DNA of 64,000 nt from Hypericibacter sp050729195 (GTDB lineage Bacteria > Pseudomonadota > Alphaproteobacteria > Dongiales > Dongiaceae). Numbering within the stretch: position 1 is the stretch's first letter; each line of letters starts with the position of its first letter. Below the pieces are notes generated by a model that had not been told where the DNA came from, ran no database searches, and worked only from the letters and a program-made list of their open reading frames with translations. This document shows, one piece after another, positions 50,866 to 59,757 of the stretch. Both the position numbers and the translations under genes were made by a program. Where the stretch lies: contig NZ_JBOHKS010000262.1 of NCBI RefSeq assembly GCF_050729195.1, forward strand, positions 17,972-81,971. Reading direction: 5' to 3'.

Positions 50866-51534
50866 TCAGGATCGGGCGGCGGCCCGGGCGCCCCGCTTCT
50901 TCGGCGAGATGAATTCGACCTGGCGGCCGAGATGCTGCTCGAAATCGTCCCGGTCGCGCAGGCGCCGGGCCTGCGCCTTCGAGATCAGCCGGTAATGGCG
51001 GATGCCGTCGAGCTCCTCGGCGACGTCCCAGCAGGGCTCCGGGTTGGTGATCCAGCGTTCCGGCGCCACCCGGCGCAGGTCGAAGGGCCGTGAATAGGCT
51101 CGCAGGGTCTTCTTGGACTCGTTCACATATTCGTGGATGTAGGAGATCGCGAGCTCGCGCAAGGTCCGATAGACCGGATCGCGCCAGCGCAGCCAGACAT
51201 GGTTGCTCTTCGAGATCGCGCCCCAGCAATCGCCGCGCTTGAACAGCGTGACGACATGATCGTCATCGCCTTCCGCATGGAAGTCCATCAGCAGCGGCGG
51301 CTCGCCCTGCAGCCATAGCGCACAGGCGGCGACGAAGGCGCCTTCGATGCAATGTGCATGGCGATGATCGAGGACGCCGACGACGGAGAGACAGCTGTCC
51401 CCGTTCAGCTCGTGATTGATGCTGAGCGAGGTGATGAAGTCCTGAATTCGCTCCGGCGTGCGCAAACGCAGCAACAGATCGGTTTGAGCACGGGTGAGGC
51501 CGAGCCGCTGGCCCAGGGCGAATCGAGTCGTCAT
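50866..51534 (-). CDS. Unknown protein with a possible transglutaminase/cysteine-protease-like core
   Basis: About 222 residues from the ATG at 51534 (a GTG at 51552 is an alternative). Cys, His and Asp occur in a transglutaminase-like order: a Cys in AHCIEGAFVAACALW, an Asp-rich His segment (EGDDDHVVTLFKRG) and a later SKSNHVWLRWRDP. The order and spacing suggest a papain/transglutaminase-like fold, but this is only pattern recognition. No signal peptide is seen, so it is probably cytoplasmic. It stands alone between a low-complexity secreted protein and a cupin gene. Confidence 0.65.
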   Translation of the reverse strand: MTTRFALGQRLGLTRAQTDLLLRLRTPERIQDFITSLSINHELNGDSCLSVVGVLDHRHAHCIEGAFVAACALWLQGEPPLLMDFHAEGDDDHVVTLFKRGDCWGAISKSNHVWLRWRDPVYRTLRELAISYIHEYVNESKKTLRAYSRPFDLRRVAPERWITNPEPCWDVAEELDGIRHYRLISKAQARRLRDRDDFEQHLGRQVEFISPKKRGARAAARS

Positions 51535-51745
51535 GGGAATCGAGCCTGCCACAGAGAGGCCGTCGCCGTCGATTCCCCCGGACGGGCGAGGCGCGGACCG
51601 AAGTCCTTAACCAGGCCCATGACCGGCCGCTATGGAAACCAGAGCGCGGCGGCATTTCCGTGTTGCCCGGGGTTCCGCAATTCTCAAGCCGTTGTCGCGG
51701 TGAAGACGCCGCCCATTCAGCCAAGAGAAGAGAGGAGACCTTTCC

Positions 51746-52249
51746 ATGATCATGAACAGCAGGACCAGCCGCGCCGTCTGGCGGGGCCTGGCATTGGCCG
51801 GCGTCGTCGCCGGTGCGATGTCGGCGGGCTCGATCCCGGCTTTCGCCGGCAGCTGCCCGGCCGACAAGGTGGTTCCCGCAGGCCAGGGCCAGAAGCCCGG
51901 CGCCACCATGCCCAAGGATGTGACCGACACGGTCATCGGCTCGATCGATCTGTCGAAGGAACCGGCCGCGATCAACGATCGCACCTTCCGCCTGCGCAAG
52001 CTCGTGATCCAGGCCGGCGGCATCGTTCCCTGGCACAGCCATGCCGACCGTCCGGCGATCATCTATGTGGTCAGCGGCGAAGTGACCGAATATGCGAGCA
52101 CCTGCTCGGTGCCGATCATCCACAAGAGCGGCGATGTCGCGGTCGAGAGTCACGACACCTCGCACTGGTGGAAGAACACCGGCAAGACCCAGGCCGTGCT
52201 GCTCTCCTCGGATCTGCTCCATGACCCGATGGACGCGAACATGATGTGA
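51746..52249 (+). CDS. Exported cupin-domain protein
   Basis: A 167-residue protein with a signal peptide (cleavage after AFA near residue 34) and one cupin barrel: first motif GIVPWHSHADRPAIIYVVSGEVTEY, second HDTSHWWKNTG. The histidines (WHSH, SHW) can bind a metal. GAGAGGAG precedes the ATG. Periplasmic single-domain cupins are often small-molecule binders or dioxygenase-like enzymes; the ligand is unknown. The MFS gene follows 95 bases later. Confidence 0.85.
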   Translation: MIMNSRTSRAVWRGLALAGVVAGAMSAGSIPAFAGSCPADKVVPAGQGQKPGATMPKDVTDTVIGSIDLSKEPAAINDRTFRLRKLVIQAGGIVPWHSHADRPAIIYVVSGEVTEYASTCSVPIIHKSGDVAVESHDTSHWWKNTGKTQAVLLSSDLLHDPMDANMM

Positions 52250-52344
52250 GGGTCCGCCGATGCGGGACCTATGGGATCGGCTGGTGACGCGGTGGACGCA
52301 AGGCTGTCCGTCACAGCCGATCGCTCATTTCTCCGGAGACGACC

Positions 52345-53577
52345 ATGACGATGATCGCCAAATCTTCACCGATGCCGATGGCCATGCTGGCCTCGATCGC
52401 CGGGCCCTCTGCCTTCCGAACCCTGATCATCGGTCTCGTCGCCTTCCTGACGGTGGTCGATCTCTTCGCCACCCAGGCCATCCTGCCGACCCTGACCCGG
52501 GTCTATGGGGTGAGCCCAGCCGCGATGGGGTTGGCGGTTAATGCCAGCACGATCGGCATGGCGCTGGCAGGCCTCGGCATCGCGCTGGTCAGCCGCAGGA
52601 TCGATCGCCGCCGTGGGATTCTCGTCAGCCTGATGCTGCTCTCGATCCCGACGGCGCTGCTGGCCGTGGCGCCGAGCCTCGCCGTCTTCACCGGCCTGCG
52701 GATCCTTCAGGGCCTTTGCATGGCCTCGGCCTTCACGCTGACCTTGACCTATCTGGCGGAACGCAGCAGCGCCCAGGAAGCGGTCGCCGCTTCGGCGGCC
52801 TATATCACGGGCAATGTCGCGAGCAATCTGTTCGGCAGGTTGCTGTCGGCAGCCGTCGCCGAGCATTGGGGCCTGGCCACGAACTTCTACCTCTTCGCGG
52901 CCTTCAATCTTCTGGGCGCGTTGTTGGTGGCTGTCAGCCTGCGCCGCGCCGTTGCGATGGAGCGTCCCGTCCTGACGCGCTCGCCGCTCTCGATCTGGGC
53001 GGAGCATCTGCGCAACCGGCCCTTGCGCGCGAGCTTCGGCGTCGGCTTCTGTATTCTCTTTGCCTTCATCGGCACCTTCACCTTCGTCAATTTCGTGCTG
53101 GTCCGCGCGCCGCTCGCGATCGGCCCGATGCAGCTGGGTTTCGTCTATTTCGTCTTCCTGCCGGCCATCCTGACGACGCCCCTGGCGGGACGCGTCGCTC
53201 ATCGCCATGGCACGCGCAAGACTGTCGGCGGCGCCTTGTTGCTGGCTGCCCTCGGGCTGCCCCTGTTGCTGTTATCCAACATCATTGCCGTTCTGATCGG
53301 TTTGGCCCTGATCGGAATCGGCACCTTCTTCGCCCAGGCGGCGGCCACCGGCTTCATCGGCCGGGCCGCGACCACCGACCGGGGCTCTGCCAGCGGGATC
53401 TATCTCGCCTGTTATTTTGGTGGCGGCCTGGTCGGCACGGCGCTGCTGGGTCAGGTCTTCGACCGTTTGGGGTGGGAGGCTTGCGTGGCCGGTATCGGGA
53501 TCGCACTCGCTGTCGGCATGGCCCTGGCATTTTGCCTGAAGAAGCACCCCAACCCGACCCATGGTCCCGCCGTCTGA
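52345..53577 (+). CDS. MFS transporter, drug/solute exporter type
   Basis: A 410-residue protein with about twelve membrane helices. An acidic residue in TM1 (VVDLFATQAILPTL), the loop 2-3 motif (SRRIDRRRGILVS) and a second-half RVAHRHGTRKT loop are typical of the major facilitator superfamily, close to the arabinose-efflux/drug-efflux group. The start is the ATG at 52345, with GGAG eight bases upstream. It lies in the inner membrane. The substrate is unknown. Confidence 0.9.
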   Translation: MTMIAKSSPMPMAMLASIAGPSAFRTLIIGLVAFLTVVDLFATQAILPTLTRVYGVSPAAMGLAVNASTIGMALAGLGIALVSRRIDRRRGILVSLMLLSIPTALLAVAPSLAVFTGLRILQGLCMASAFTLTLTYLAERSSAQEAVAASAAYITGNVASNLFGRLLSAAVAEHWGLATNFYLFAAFNLLGALLVAVSLRRAVAMERPVLTRSPLSIWAEHLRNRPLRASFGVGFCILFAFIGTFTFVNFVLVRAPLAIGPMQLGFVYFVFLPAILTTPLAGRVAHRHGTRKTVGGALLLAALGLPLLLLSNIIAVLIGLALIGIGTFFAQAAATGFIGRAATTDRGSASGIYLACYFGGGLVGTALLGQVFDRLGWEACVAGIGIALAVGMALAFCLKKHPNPTHGPAV

Positions 53578-53646
53578 TCATCAGAGACAAGACGGGCGCC
53601 GCTTCATCCGCTAGGCTCGGGTCTCCTGATTTTCGAGGGGGAGCCG

Positions 53647-55134
53647 ATGCGTCTCGTCATTGCCGCGATGAAACATGAAACCAACACCTTTTCGCCGGTG
53701 CCGACGCCCTTGGCGCGGTTCGGCAAGGCCGGCGACGAGCTGCTCGAAGGCAAGGCGGCCTACAAGGCCCTGAAGGGGACGGGCGCGGGCGTGGCTGCCT
53801 TCATCGATCTGGCGGAACAGCATGGCGCCGAGTTCGAGATCGCGATCTCGGCCGAGGCCTGGCCCTCCGGGCCCGTCGAGGACGAGGCCTATGAATATAT
53901 CTGCGACAAGATCTGCCGCGCGGTCGCCAAGGGCTGCGATGCGCTGCTCCTGGATCTGCATGGGGCGATGGTGACGCGCTCGCGTGAGGATGGCGAAGGC
54001 GAGCTGCTGTCGCGGCTGCGGAAGCTGGCACCCCGTTTGCCGATCGGCGTCTCGCTCGACATGCACACCAACTTCTATCCGGCCATCGCCGAGAACGCGA
54101 CCGTGGTCGCGGGCTACCAGACCTATCCCCATATCGACACCTACGAGACCTCGCTGCGCGCGGCGAAGCCGATCTTCGCCATGCTCAAAGGCGAGGCGCG
54201 CCCGACCATGGCCTGGGGCAACCGGCCGATGCTGCCCCATGTCATGCGCCAGGGCAGCGACGATTTCCCCAACAAGGATCTCCAGGCCATGACAAGGCGG
54301 ATGGAGCGGGAAGGGGCGCTCTGCGCCACGCTCTTCACCGGCTTTCCTCATGCCGACATCTCGCTAGCCGGGCTGTCGGCGGTGGTGGTGACGAACAACG
54401 ATCCGGATCTCGCCAAGCGCTATCGCGACGAGCTTCTCGACTTTGCCTGGACCAACCGCGAGGCCTTCGTCTATCGCCTCGAGCCGCTGGAAGCGTCGCT
54501 GGCGCGCGCCAAGGCCGCCGCCGAGTTTCCGGTCGTGCTGCTCGACCATTACGACAATTGCGCCTCGGGCGGCACCATGGACACGATGAAGGTGCTGGGT
54601 GCCATCCTCGATTCAGGGCTGGAGGATGTGGCGGCCTTCGCGATCCATGATCCGGCGGCGGTCAAGACGATGATCGCGGCCGGTGTCGGCGCCACGGTCA
54701 CGATCCCGCTTGGCGGCAAGCTCGACATGCCCTCGATCAACCGCAAGGGCGAGCCGCGTGAGGTGACGGGCACGGTCAAGCTCATCTCCAATGGCCAGTT
54801 CCGCAATCGCGGCAAGGCCTGGCATGGCATGCTGATGGATATGGGGACGGCGGTGGTGCTCGATACGGGCAAGGCTGAGATCGTGGTCATCTCCAAGCAT
54901 CTGGAGCCCTTCGATCTCGGCTGCTTCACCTCGCTCGGCATCGACCCGACGGCGAAGAAATATGTGATGCTGAAGAGCCGGATCCATTATCGCGCCGGCT
55001 TCAAGGCGATAGCGAAGCAGATCATCGAATGCGCCGGGGTCGGCGTCTGCACCTCCGACTACGCCATGCTCGATTTCAAGCATGTGCGCCGGCCGATCTA
55101 CCCGCTCGACAATCTGAACGATCCGAACTCTTAA
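53647..55134 (+). CDS. M81 family metallopeptidase (MlrC-like)
   Basis: A 495-residue protein of the M81/MlrC family. N-terminal DUF1485 domain: RLVIAAMKHETNTFSPVPTPLARF, LLLDLHGAMV, GVSLDMHTNFYP. C-terminal MlrC domain: VLLDHYDNCASGGTMDT and the late RIHYRAGFKAIAK block. MlrC was described in microcystin breakdown, but most relatives occur in amino-acid or peptide uptake clusters and their substrates are unknown. A strong GAGGGGGAG site precedes the ATG. It stands alone between the MFS gene and a REP element. Confidence 0.92.
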   Translation: MRLVIAAMKHETNTFSPVPTPLARFGKAGDELLEGKAAYKALKGTGAGVAAFIDLAEQHGAEFEIAISAEAWPSGPVEDEAYEYICDKICRAVAKGCDALLLDLHGAMVTRSREDGEGELLSRLRKLAPRLPIGVSLDMHTNFYPAIAENATVVAGYQTYPHIDTYETSLRAAKPIFAMLKGEARPTMAWGNRPMLPHVMRQGSDDFPNKDLQAMTRRMEREGALCATLFTGFPHADISLAGLSAVVVTNNDPDLAKRYRDELLDFAWTNREAFVYRLEPLEASLARAKAAAEFPVVLLDHYDNCASGGTMDTMKVLGAILDSGLEDVAAFAIHDPAAVKTMIAAGVGATVTIPLGGKLDMPSINRKGEPREVTGTVKLISNGQFRNRGKAWHGMLMDMGTAVVLDTGKAEIVVISKHLEPFDLGCFTSLGIDPTAKKYVMLKSRIHYRAGFKAIAKQIIECAGVGVCTSDYAMLDFKHVRRPIYPLDNLNDPNS

Positions 55135-55140
55135 GCGCAG

Positions 55141-55205
55141 TGTCATCCCCGGGCTTGACCCGGGGATCCAGCGACTGGATTGCCGGGTCAAGCCCGGCAA
55201 TGACA
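55141..55205. repeat. REP-type intergenic palindrome
   Basis: Two 30-base arms (55141-55170, 55176-55205) are inverted copies with about four mismatches around a 5-base centre. Each arm also folds on itself (CCCGGGCTTGACCCGGG in the left arm). It starts 6 bases after the mlrC-like stop, before the convergent deoR gene. The TGTCAT...ATGACA ends and GGGTCAAGCCCGG core match a widespread alphaproteobacterial REP-like family. It may stabilise or terminate transcripts from both sides. Confidence 0.85.
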
Positions 55206-55234
55206 GGGAAGGGGAGGGGTATCGGGTCGGCGCC

Positions 55235-56116
55235 TCAGGGCGCCGCCACCAGAAGCTCGACCTTCGCCTGATCGAGGGCGCGGCGCAGATGGGGCGGGGG
55301 CGGCCGGTCGGTGACGATCATGCCGGCATCGCCGAGCGCACAGATCCGCGCCAGCGCGCGATGATCGAATTTGGAGCCGTCGCAGAGCACGATCACCTGG
55401 CGGGCCCGGGCGATGAAGGCGCGCTTCATCTCGGAATCCTCGAGCGCATAGTCGAAATAACCGGCTTCGGTGACGCCCGAAACGCCCAGGAACACGCGGT
55501 CGAAGTAGTAGTCGTTGACCTGGGCCGTCGCCGCTGGCCCCACCACCGCCAGCTCGGCGCCGCGAAGCTGGCCCCCCAGCAGATAGACCGGGCTCCGGCT
55601 GCGGGTGAGGGCGATGGCCGCGCGAAGATTGTTGGTGAAGACGCGGAGATCGTCGCGGGCGACCAGTTCCTCCGCCAAAGCCAGGGTCGAGGTACCGACA
55701 TCGAGCGCCACGGTTTCGCCGGCACCGACCAGACCGGCTGCGGCGCGCGCGATCCGCGCCTTCGCGGTCGCGTTGCGCCGGCGCCGCCGCTCGAAGGCCG
55801 GCTCTTCGGCATCGTAGATTTCGCCGCGTGTGACGCTCTCGGATCGGCTCCCCGTATCGGGACGTTCGACCGCCATGGCCATGGCGCCGCCATGGGTGCG
55901 GGTCAGCAGTCTGCGCGCTTCCAGCCGCTCCAGATCGCGGCGGATGGTCATGCCGGAGACACCCAGCGTGGCCGCGACCTCGGCCACCGAGACGAAACCC
56001 ACCCGCTCGACGATCTCGGCAATCCGGGCCTGGCGCGCGCCCGCCAATATCCGGCCGGCCTCGCCCTCGATCGGGCGATCCTTCTTCGGATCCGGCGCGT
56101 TGTGCCTCGATGTCAT
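55235..56116 (-). CDS. DeoR/GlpR-family sugar regulator
   Basis: A 293-residue regulator from the ATG at 56116 (a GTG at 56146 would add ten residues). The N-terminal helix-turn-helix is VSVAEVAATLGVSGMTIRRDLERLE; the C-terminal sugar-phosphate sensor domain has ALDVGTSTLALAEEL, FTNNLRAAIAL and VVGPAATAQVNDYYFDRVFLG. Such proteins repress sugar operons until a phosphorylated intermediate binds. It diverges from the ABC/kinase operon, which encodes a kinase that could make its inducer. The effector is unknown. Confidence 0.92.
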   Translation of the reverse strand: MTSRHNAPDPKKDRPIEGEAGRILAGARQARIAEIVERVGFVSVAEVAATLGVSGMTIRRDLERLEARRLLTRTHGGAMAMAVERPDTGSRSESVTRGEIYDAEEPAFERRRRRNATAKARIARAAAGLVGAGETVALDVGTSTLALAEELVARDDLRVFTNNLRAAIALTRSRSPVYLLGGQLRGAELAVVGPAATAQVNDYYFDRVFLGVSGVTEAGYFDYALEDSEMKRAFIARARQVIVLCDGSKFDHRALARICALGDAGMIVTDRPPPPHLRRALDQAKVELLVAAP

Positions 56117-56135
56117 GGACTTCCAGGCCTTGGGG

Positions 56136-56200
56136 ATAATTCGCACAAATTATAACATATCCTGGGAGTAGATGTTGTTATTTGTTCAATATTGTGAAAC
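56136..56200. promoter_or_regulatory. AT-rich divergent promoter/operator region of the deoR-sugar operon
   Basis: A sharply AT-rich patch between the deoR start and the ATPase gene. It contains GATAATTCGCACAAATTATAAC on the left and the inverted repeat TTCAATATTGTGAA (56185-56198, core CAATATTG palindrome) on the right. It is the natural place for both promoters and the regulator's operators; exact elements are not resolved. Confidence 0.45.
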
Positions 56201-56247
56201 TCTGCGCGGAAGACGGCGGAACCGGGCGAGCGCCGTGGCGGGGACTT

Positions 56248-57363
56248 ATGGCGTCGATCGAACTGCGGCATGTCACGAAGCGTTATGGCCACGCGGTCAC
56301 TGCGGTGCGCGATGTCAGCCTCGAGATTCGCGACGGCGAGTTCATGATCCTGCTGGGCCCTTCGGGCTGCGGGAAATCGACGGCGCTGCGCATGATCGCG
56401 GGCCTGGAAAGTATCACCGAGGGTGAGATCTATGTCGGCGGCCGGCTCGTCAATGACGTGGCGCCACGCGATCGCGACATCGCGGTCGTGTTTCAGAACT
56501 ATGCGCTCTATCCGCATATGACCGTGGCGGAGAACCTCGCCTTCGGTCTCAAGATGCATGGCAGGTCCGCCGCCGAGATCGGCCCGCAGGTGCAGCGTGT
56601 GGCGGCCATGCTCGGCATCGAGGGCTTCCTCGCCCGCAAGCCGGGCGCGCTCTCAGGCGGCCAGAGGCAGCGCGTGGCGCTGGGCCGCGCCCTGGTCCGA
56701 GAGCCCGTCGCTTTTCTTCTCGACGAGCCGTTGTCGAATCTCGATGCGCGGCTGCGCGCGGACATGCGCCTCGAGCTGGTCAAGCTGCATCGCCAGCTCG
56801 GCACCACCATCATCCATGTCACCCATGATCAGGTCGAGGCCATGACCATGGGCCAGCGAATCTGCATCATGAAGGACGGCCAGATGATCCAGGCCGGGGC
56901 GCCGCTCGAGGTTTATCGCGATCCGGTCAATACCTTCGTCGCCGGTTTCCTCGCCAGCCCGCCCATGAACCTGCTGGAGATGACATTGAGCGCCGGCCCG
57001 TCGGGCGCGCCGGTCATGGCCAAGGGCGGCCTTCGCCTGACGGTTCCCGACGCCTATGTCCAGAGCGTCAAGCCCTGGGTCGGCAAGACCGTCATTCTCG
57101 GCATCCGATCCGAGGATCTCCATGAGAAGCAGGAGAGCGCGAGCTGGCAGCCGATCGAAGGCGATGTCGTCGCCCTCGAGGCGCTGGGCGCGGAAGTCAT
57201 CCTGGTGCTGGCACCGCGAGGCATTCCCGGCAAGGAAATCTCGGCGCGGCTGGGGCGCAACTACCGCGCCGCAATCGGCAGCGCGCAGAGGCTGTTTGTG
57301 GACGGCAACGAAATCAGATTGTTCGATCCCGAGACCACGAACGCGATCGCGCGGCGGGCCTAG
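56248..57363 (+). CDS. Carbohydrate ABC ATPase (UgpC/MalK type)
   Basis: A 371-residue ATPase with Walker A GPSGCGKST, signature LSGGQRQRVALGRAL, Walker B FLLDEPLSNLDARLR and a C-terminal regulatory OB/TOBE domain (from about residue 235). The start is the ATG at 56248 after GGCGGGG; the frame from 56182 would put the operator-like AT-rich patch inside the gene. It is the first gene of the sugar operon. MalK-type ATPases are often shared between transporters. Confidence 0.93.
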   Translation: MASIELRHVTKRYGHAVTAVRDVSLEIRDGEFMILLGPSGCGKSTALRMIAGLESITEGEIYVGGRLVNDVAPRDRDIAVVFQNYALYPHMTVAENLAFGLKMHGRSAAEIGPQVQRVAAMLGIEGFLARKPGALSGGQRQRVALGRALVREPVAFLLDEPLSNLDARLRADMRLELVKLHRQLGTTIIHVTHDQVEAMTMGQRICIMKDGQMIQAGAPLEVYRDPVNTFVAGFLASPPMNLLEMTLSAGPSGAPVMAKGGLRLTVPDAYVQSVKPWVGKTVILGIRSEDLHEKQESASWQPIEGDVVALEALGAEVILVLAPRGIPGKEISARLGRNYRAAIGSAQRLFVDGNEIRLFDPETTNAIARRA

Positions 57364-57410
57364 ATCCCGGCGACGGGGCCCGTCCGGCGAAACTCCATGG
57401 AGACGACGTC

Positions 57411-58208
57411 ATGCTCAAGCAGACCTTCGGCAGCCACAAACCCATCATCGGCATGGTGCATCTGCATGCCTTGCCAGGATCGCCGCTCTATGACGCCAGG
57501 GGCGGGATGAGCGCCATCATCGACGGGGCGGCCGCCGATATCGAGCGCCTGCAGAAGGGCGGCGTCGACGCCGTCATGTTCGGCAACGAGAACGACCGGC
57601 CCTATCTGCTGAAAGCGACGCCGGAGAGCCTGGCGGCCATGGCGGCCGCGATCGGCGCCCTGCGGCCGACGATCAAGATTCCGTTCGGCGCCGATTATCT
57701 GTGGGATCCCGTGGCCACGGTGGCCTTGTGCGCCGCGACCCAGGCCCGCTTCGGCCGGGAGATCATGACCGGGGTCTTCGAATCCGACATGGGCACCTGG
57801 GAGCCCGACTGTGCCGGCGCCCTGCGGTTGCGCCATAATCTGGGCCGTGACGACCTGAAGCTGATGTTCAACGTCAATGCGGAGTTCGCCTCCTCGGTCG
57901 GCAGCCGGTCCGTGGCCCAGCGCGCCAAGAGCGCGGTGTTCTCGTCGCTGGCCGACGTGATCCTGGTGTCGGGGCCGATGACCGGGCAGGCGGCATCGAC
58001 CAGCGATCTGCGCTCGGCCAAGGAAGCCGTCGGCGATACGCCGGTCTTCGCCAATACGGGCGTCAATATCGATACGGTGAAAGAGATCCTCTCGATCGGC
58101 GACGGCTGTATCGTCGGCACCCATTTCAAGGTCGACGGCAAGACCTTCAATGCTGTCGATGGCGATCGCGTGAAGCGCTTCATGGATCTGGTTGGAAAGT
58201 CGCGGTAA
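57411..58208 (+). CDS. BtpA/SgcQ-family TIM-barrel protein
   Basis: A 265-residue BtpA-family protein: PIIGMVHLHALPGSPLYD at the start, the VDAVMFGNENDRPY block near residue 56 and a phosphate-binding-like GTHFKVDGK segment at the end. Cyanobacterial BtpA supports photosystem I, but enterobacterial SgcQ and most relatives occur in sugar operons and have no known reaction; an aldolase- or epimerase-like activity is suspected from the fold. It starts 47 bases after the ATPase gene and ends 4 bases before the kinase gene. Confidence 0.88.
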   Translation: MLKQTFGSHKPIIGMVHLHALPGSPLYDARGGMSAIIDGAAADIERLQKGGVDAVMFGNENDRPYLLKATPESLAAMAAAIGALRPTIKIPFGADYLWDPVATVALCAATQARFGREIMTGVFESDMGTWEPDCAGALRLRHNLGRDDLKLMFNVNAEFASSVGSRSVAQRAKSAVFSSLADVILVSGPMTGQAASTSDLRSAKEAVGDTPVFANTGVNIDTVKEILSIGDGCIVGTHFKVDGKTFNAVDGDRVKRFMDLVGKSR

Positions 58209-58212
58209 CCCG

Positions 58213-59730
58213 ATGGCGGTTCTGCTCGGCCTCGATATCGGCACCACCTCGACGATCGGAATCCTGATCGATAGCGAGGGCGGGACGCTGGCGACCGCGT
58301 CGCGGCCGAGCGAGCTCATCTCGCATCATGCGAGCTGGGCCGAGGAGGATCCCGAGCTCTGGTGGTCCAATGTCCAGGCGGTCACGGCCGAGCTGCTGGC
58401 GCAGACCGGCCTGAAAGGCCGCGACATTGCGGCCGTGGGTGTCACGGGCATGGTTCCGGCCGTCGTTCTCCTGGACCGAGACGGCCGCGTCCTGCGTCAC
58501 AGCATTCAGCAGAACGACGCTCGCGCGACGCGCGAGATCGAGGCGATGCGCCAGGCCATCGATCCCGACCGCTTCTTCCACCTGACCGGCGGCAGCATCA
58601 ACCAGCAGCTGGTGGCGCCGAAACTGCGCTGGCTGGAGCGTCATGAGCCGGAGGTCTTCCGGTCGATCGCGACCGTGTTCGGCTCCTATGATTTCATCGC
58701 CTATCGCCTGACCGGCGCGCGCCATGTGGAGCATAACTGGGCGCTCGAATCCGGCCTGATGGATTTCGACAAGCGGCGTTTTGCCGACGAGCTGGTGGCG
58801 GCGGCCGGCGTCGATCCAGCCGTGTTTCCATCGATCCGCAAATCTCACGAGCTGATCGGAACGGTGAGCGAAGCCGCGGTGGCGGCCACTGGCCTTGCGG
58901 CAGGGACGCCGGTCGTGGCGGGATGCGCCGACCATGTCGCGTCGGCCTATGTCGCGGGCGCCGCGGAAGACGGCGATCTCGTGCTCAAATTCGGCGGGGC
59001 CGGCGACATATTGCTCTCGACCGCCAAGCCGGTCACCGATCCGCGCCTCTTCATCGACTATCACGTCATTCCCGATCACTATTTCAGCAATGGCTGCACC
59101 GCGACCTCCGGCAGCCTGCTCAAATGGATCGTCAGGGAGCTGGCGGCGGGCGAGGAGCCCAAGGCCGCGGCGGCCGGCCTTTCGATCTTCGCCTGGCTCG
59201 ATCGCCTCGCCGCGGAGATCCCGGCCGGCGCCAAGGGGCTGGTGCTGTTGCCCTATTTCCTCGGCGAGAAGACGCCGCTGCATGATCCTTACGCGCGCGG
59301 CACCATCGTCGGGCTCGGGCTGCATCATCGCCTGGCCCATATCTGGCGCGCCGCGCTCGAGGGCGTGATCTTCGGCTTCCGCCACCATGTCGAGATCTTC
59401 ACCGCGCGCGGCCTCGCCGTGAAGCGCATCTTCGCCTGCGACGGCGGCGCCGTCAGCGATCTCTGGCTGCAGATCGCCGCCGATGCGATCGGCCGGCCGG
59501 TGCAGCGGATCGAGCATCATCCGGGCTCCTGCCTCGGTGCCGCCTATGTGGCGGGCTTCGGCGCGGGGCTGGTGAAGTCCTTCGCCGGTGTCAGCCGCTA
59601 TGTGGCGGGCGGGCGCGTGTTCGAGCCGCGCCCGGCACAGAGCGCGATCTATGACCGCAGCTACGCCAATTTCCGCGAGACCTATGAACGCCTGAAAACG
59701 CTCTATCCGAAGCTGGAACGGAATGACTGA
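58213..59730 (+). CDS. FGGY-family carbohydrate kinase
   Basis: A 505-residue sugar kinase with the N-terminal phosphate motif LLGLDIGTTSTIGILID, a substrate-domain VGVTGMVPAVVLLD block, the second-domain LKFGGAGD and FACDGGAVSDLWLQIAADA ATP-site blocks. It resembles xylulokinase-like members. The start is the ATG at 58213, 4 bases after the BtpA stop; the ATG at 58192 lies in the neighbour. It would phosphorylate the imported sugar or keto-sugar, producing an effector for the DeoR regulator. The substrate is unknown. Confidence 0.92.
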   Translation: MAVLLGLDIGTTSTIGILIDSEGGTLATASRPSELISHHASWAEEDPELWWSNVQAVTAELLAQTGLKGRDIAAVGVTGMVPAVVLLDRDGRVLRHSIQQNDARATREIEAMRQAIDPDRFFHLTGGSINQQLVAPKLRWLERHEPEVFRSIATVFGSYDFIAYRLTGARHVEHNWALESGLMDFDKRRFADELVAAAGVDPAVFPSIRKSHELIGTVSEAAVAATGLAAGTPVVAGCADHVASAYVAGAAEDGDLVLKFGGAGDILLSTAKPVTDPRLFIDYHVIPDHYFSNGCTATSGSLLKWIVRELAAGEEPKAAAAGLSIFAWLDRLAAEIPAGAKGLVLLPYFLGEKTPLHDPYARGTIVGLGLHHRLAHIWRAALEGVIFGFRHHVEIFTARGLAVKRIFACDGGAVSDLWLQIAADAIGRPVQRIEHHPGSCLGAAYVAGFGAGLVKSFAGVSRYVAGGRVFEPRPAQSAIYDRSYANFRETYERLKTLYPKLERND

Positions 59731-59757
59731 CGGGCTGGGATTGGGGAGACATCGATC

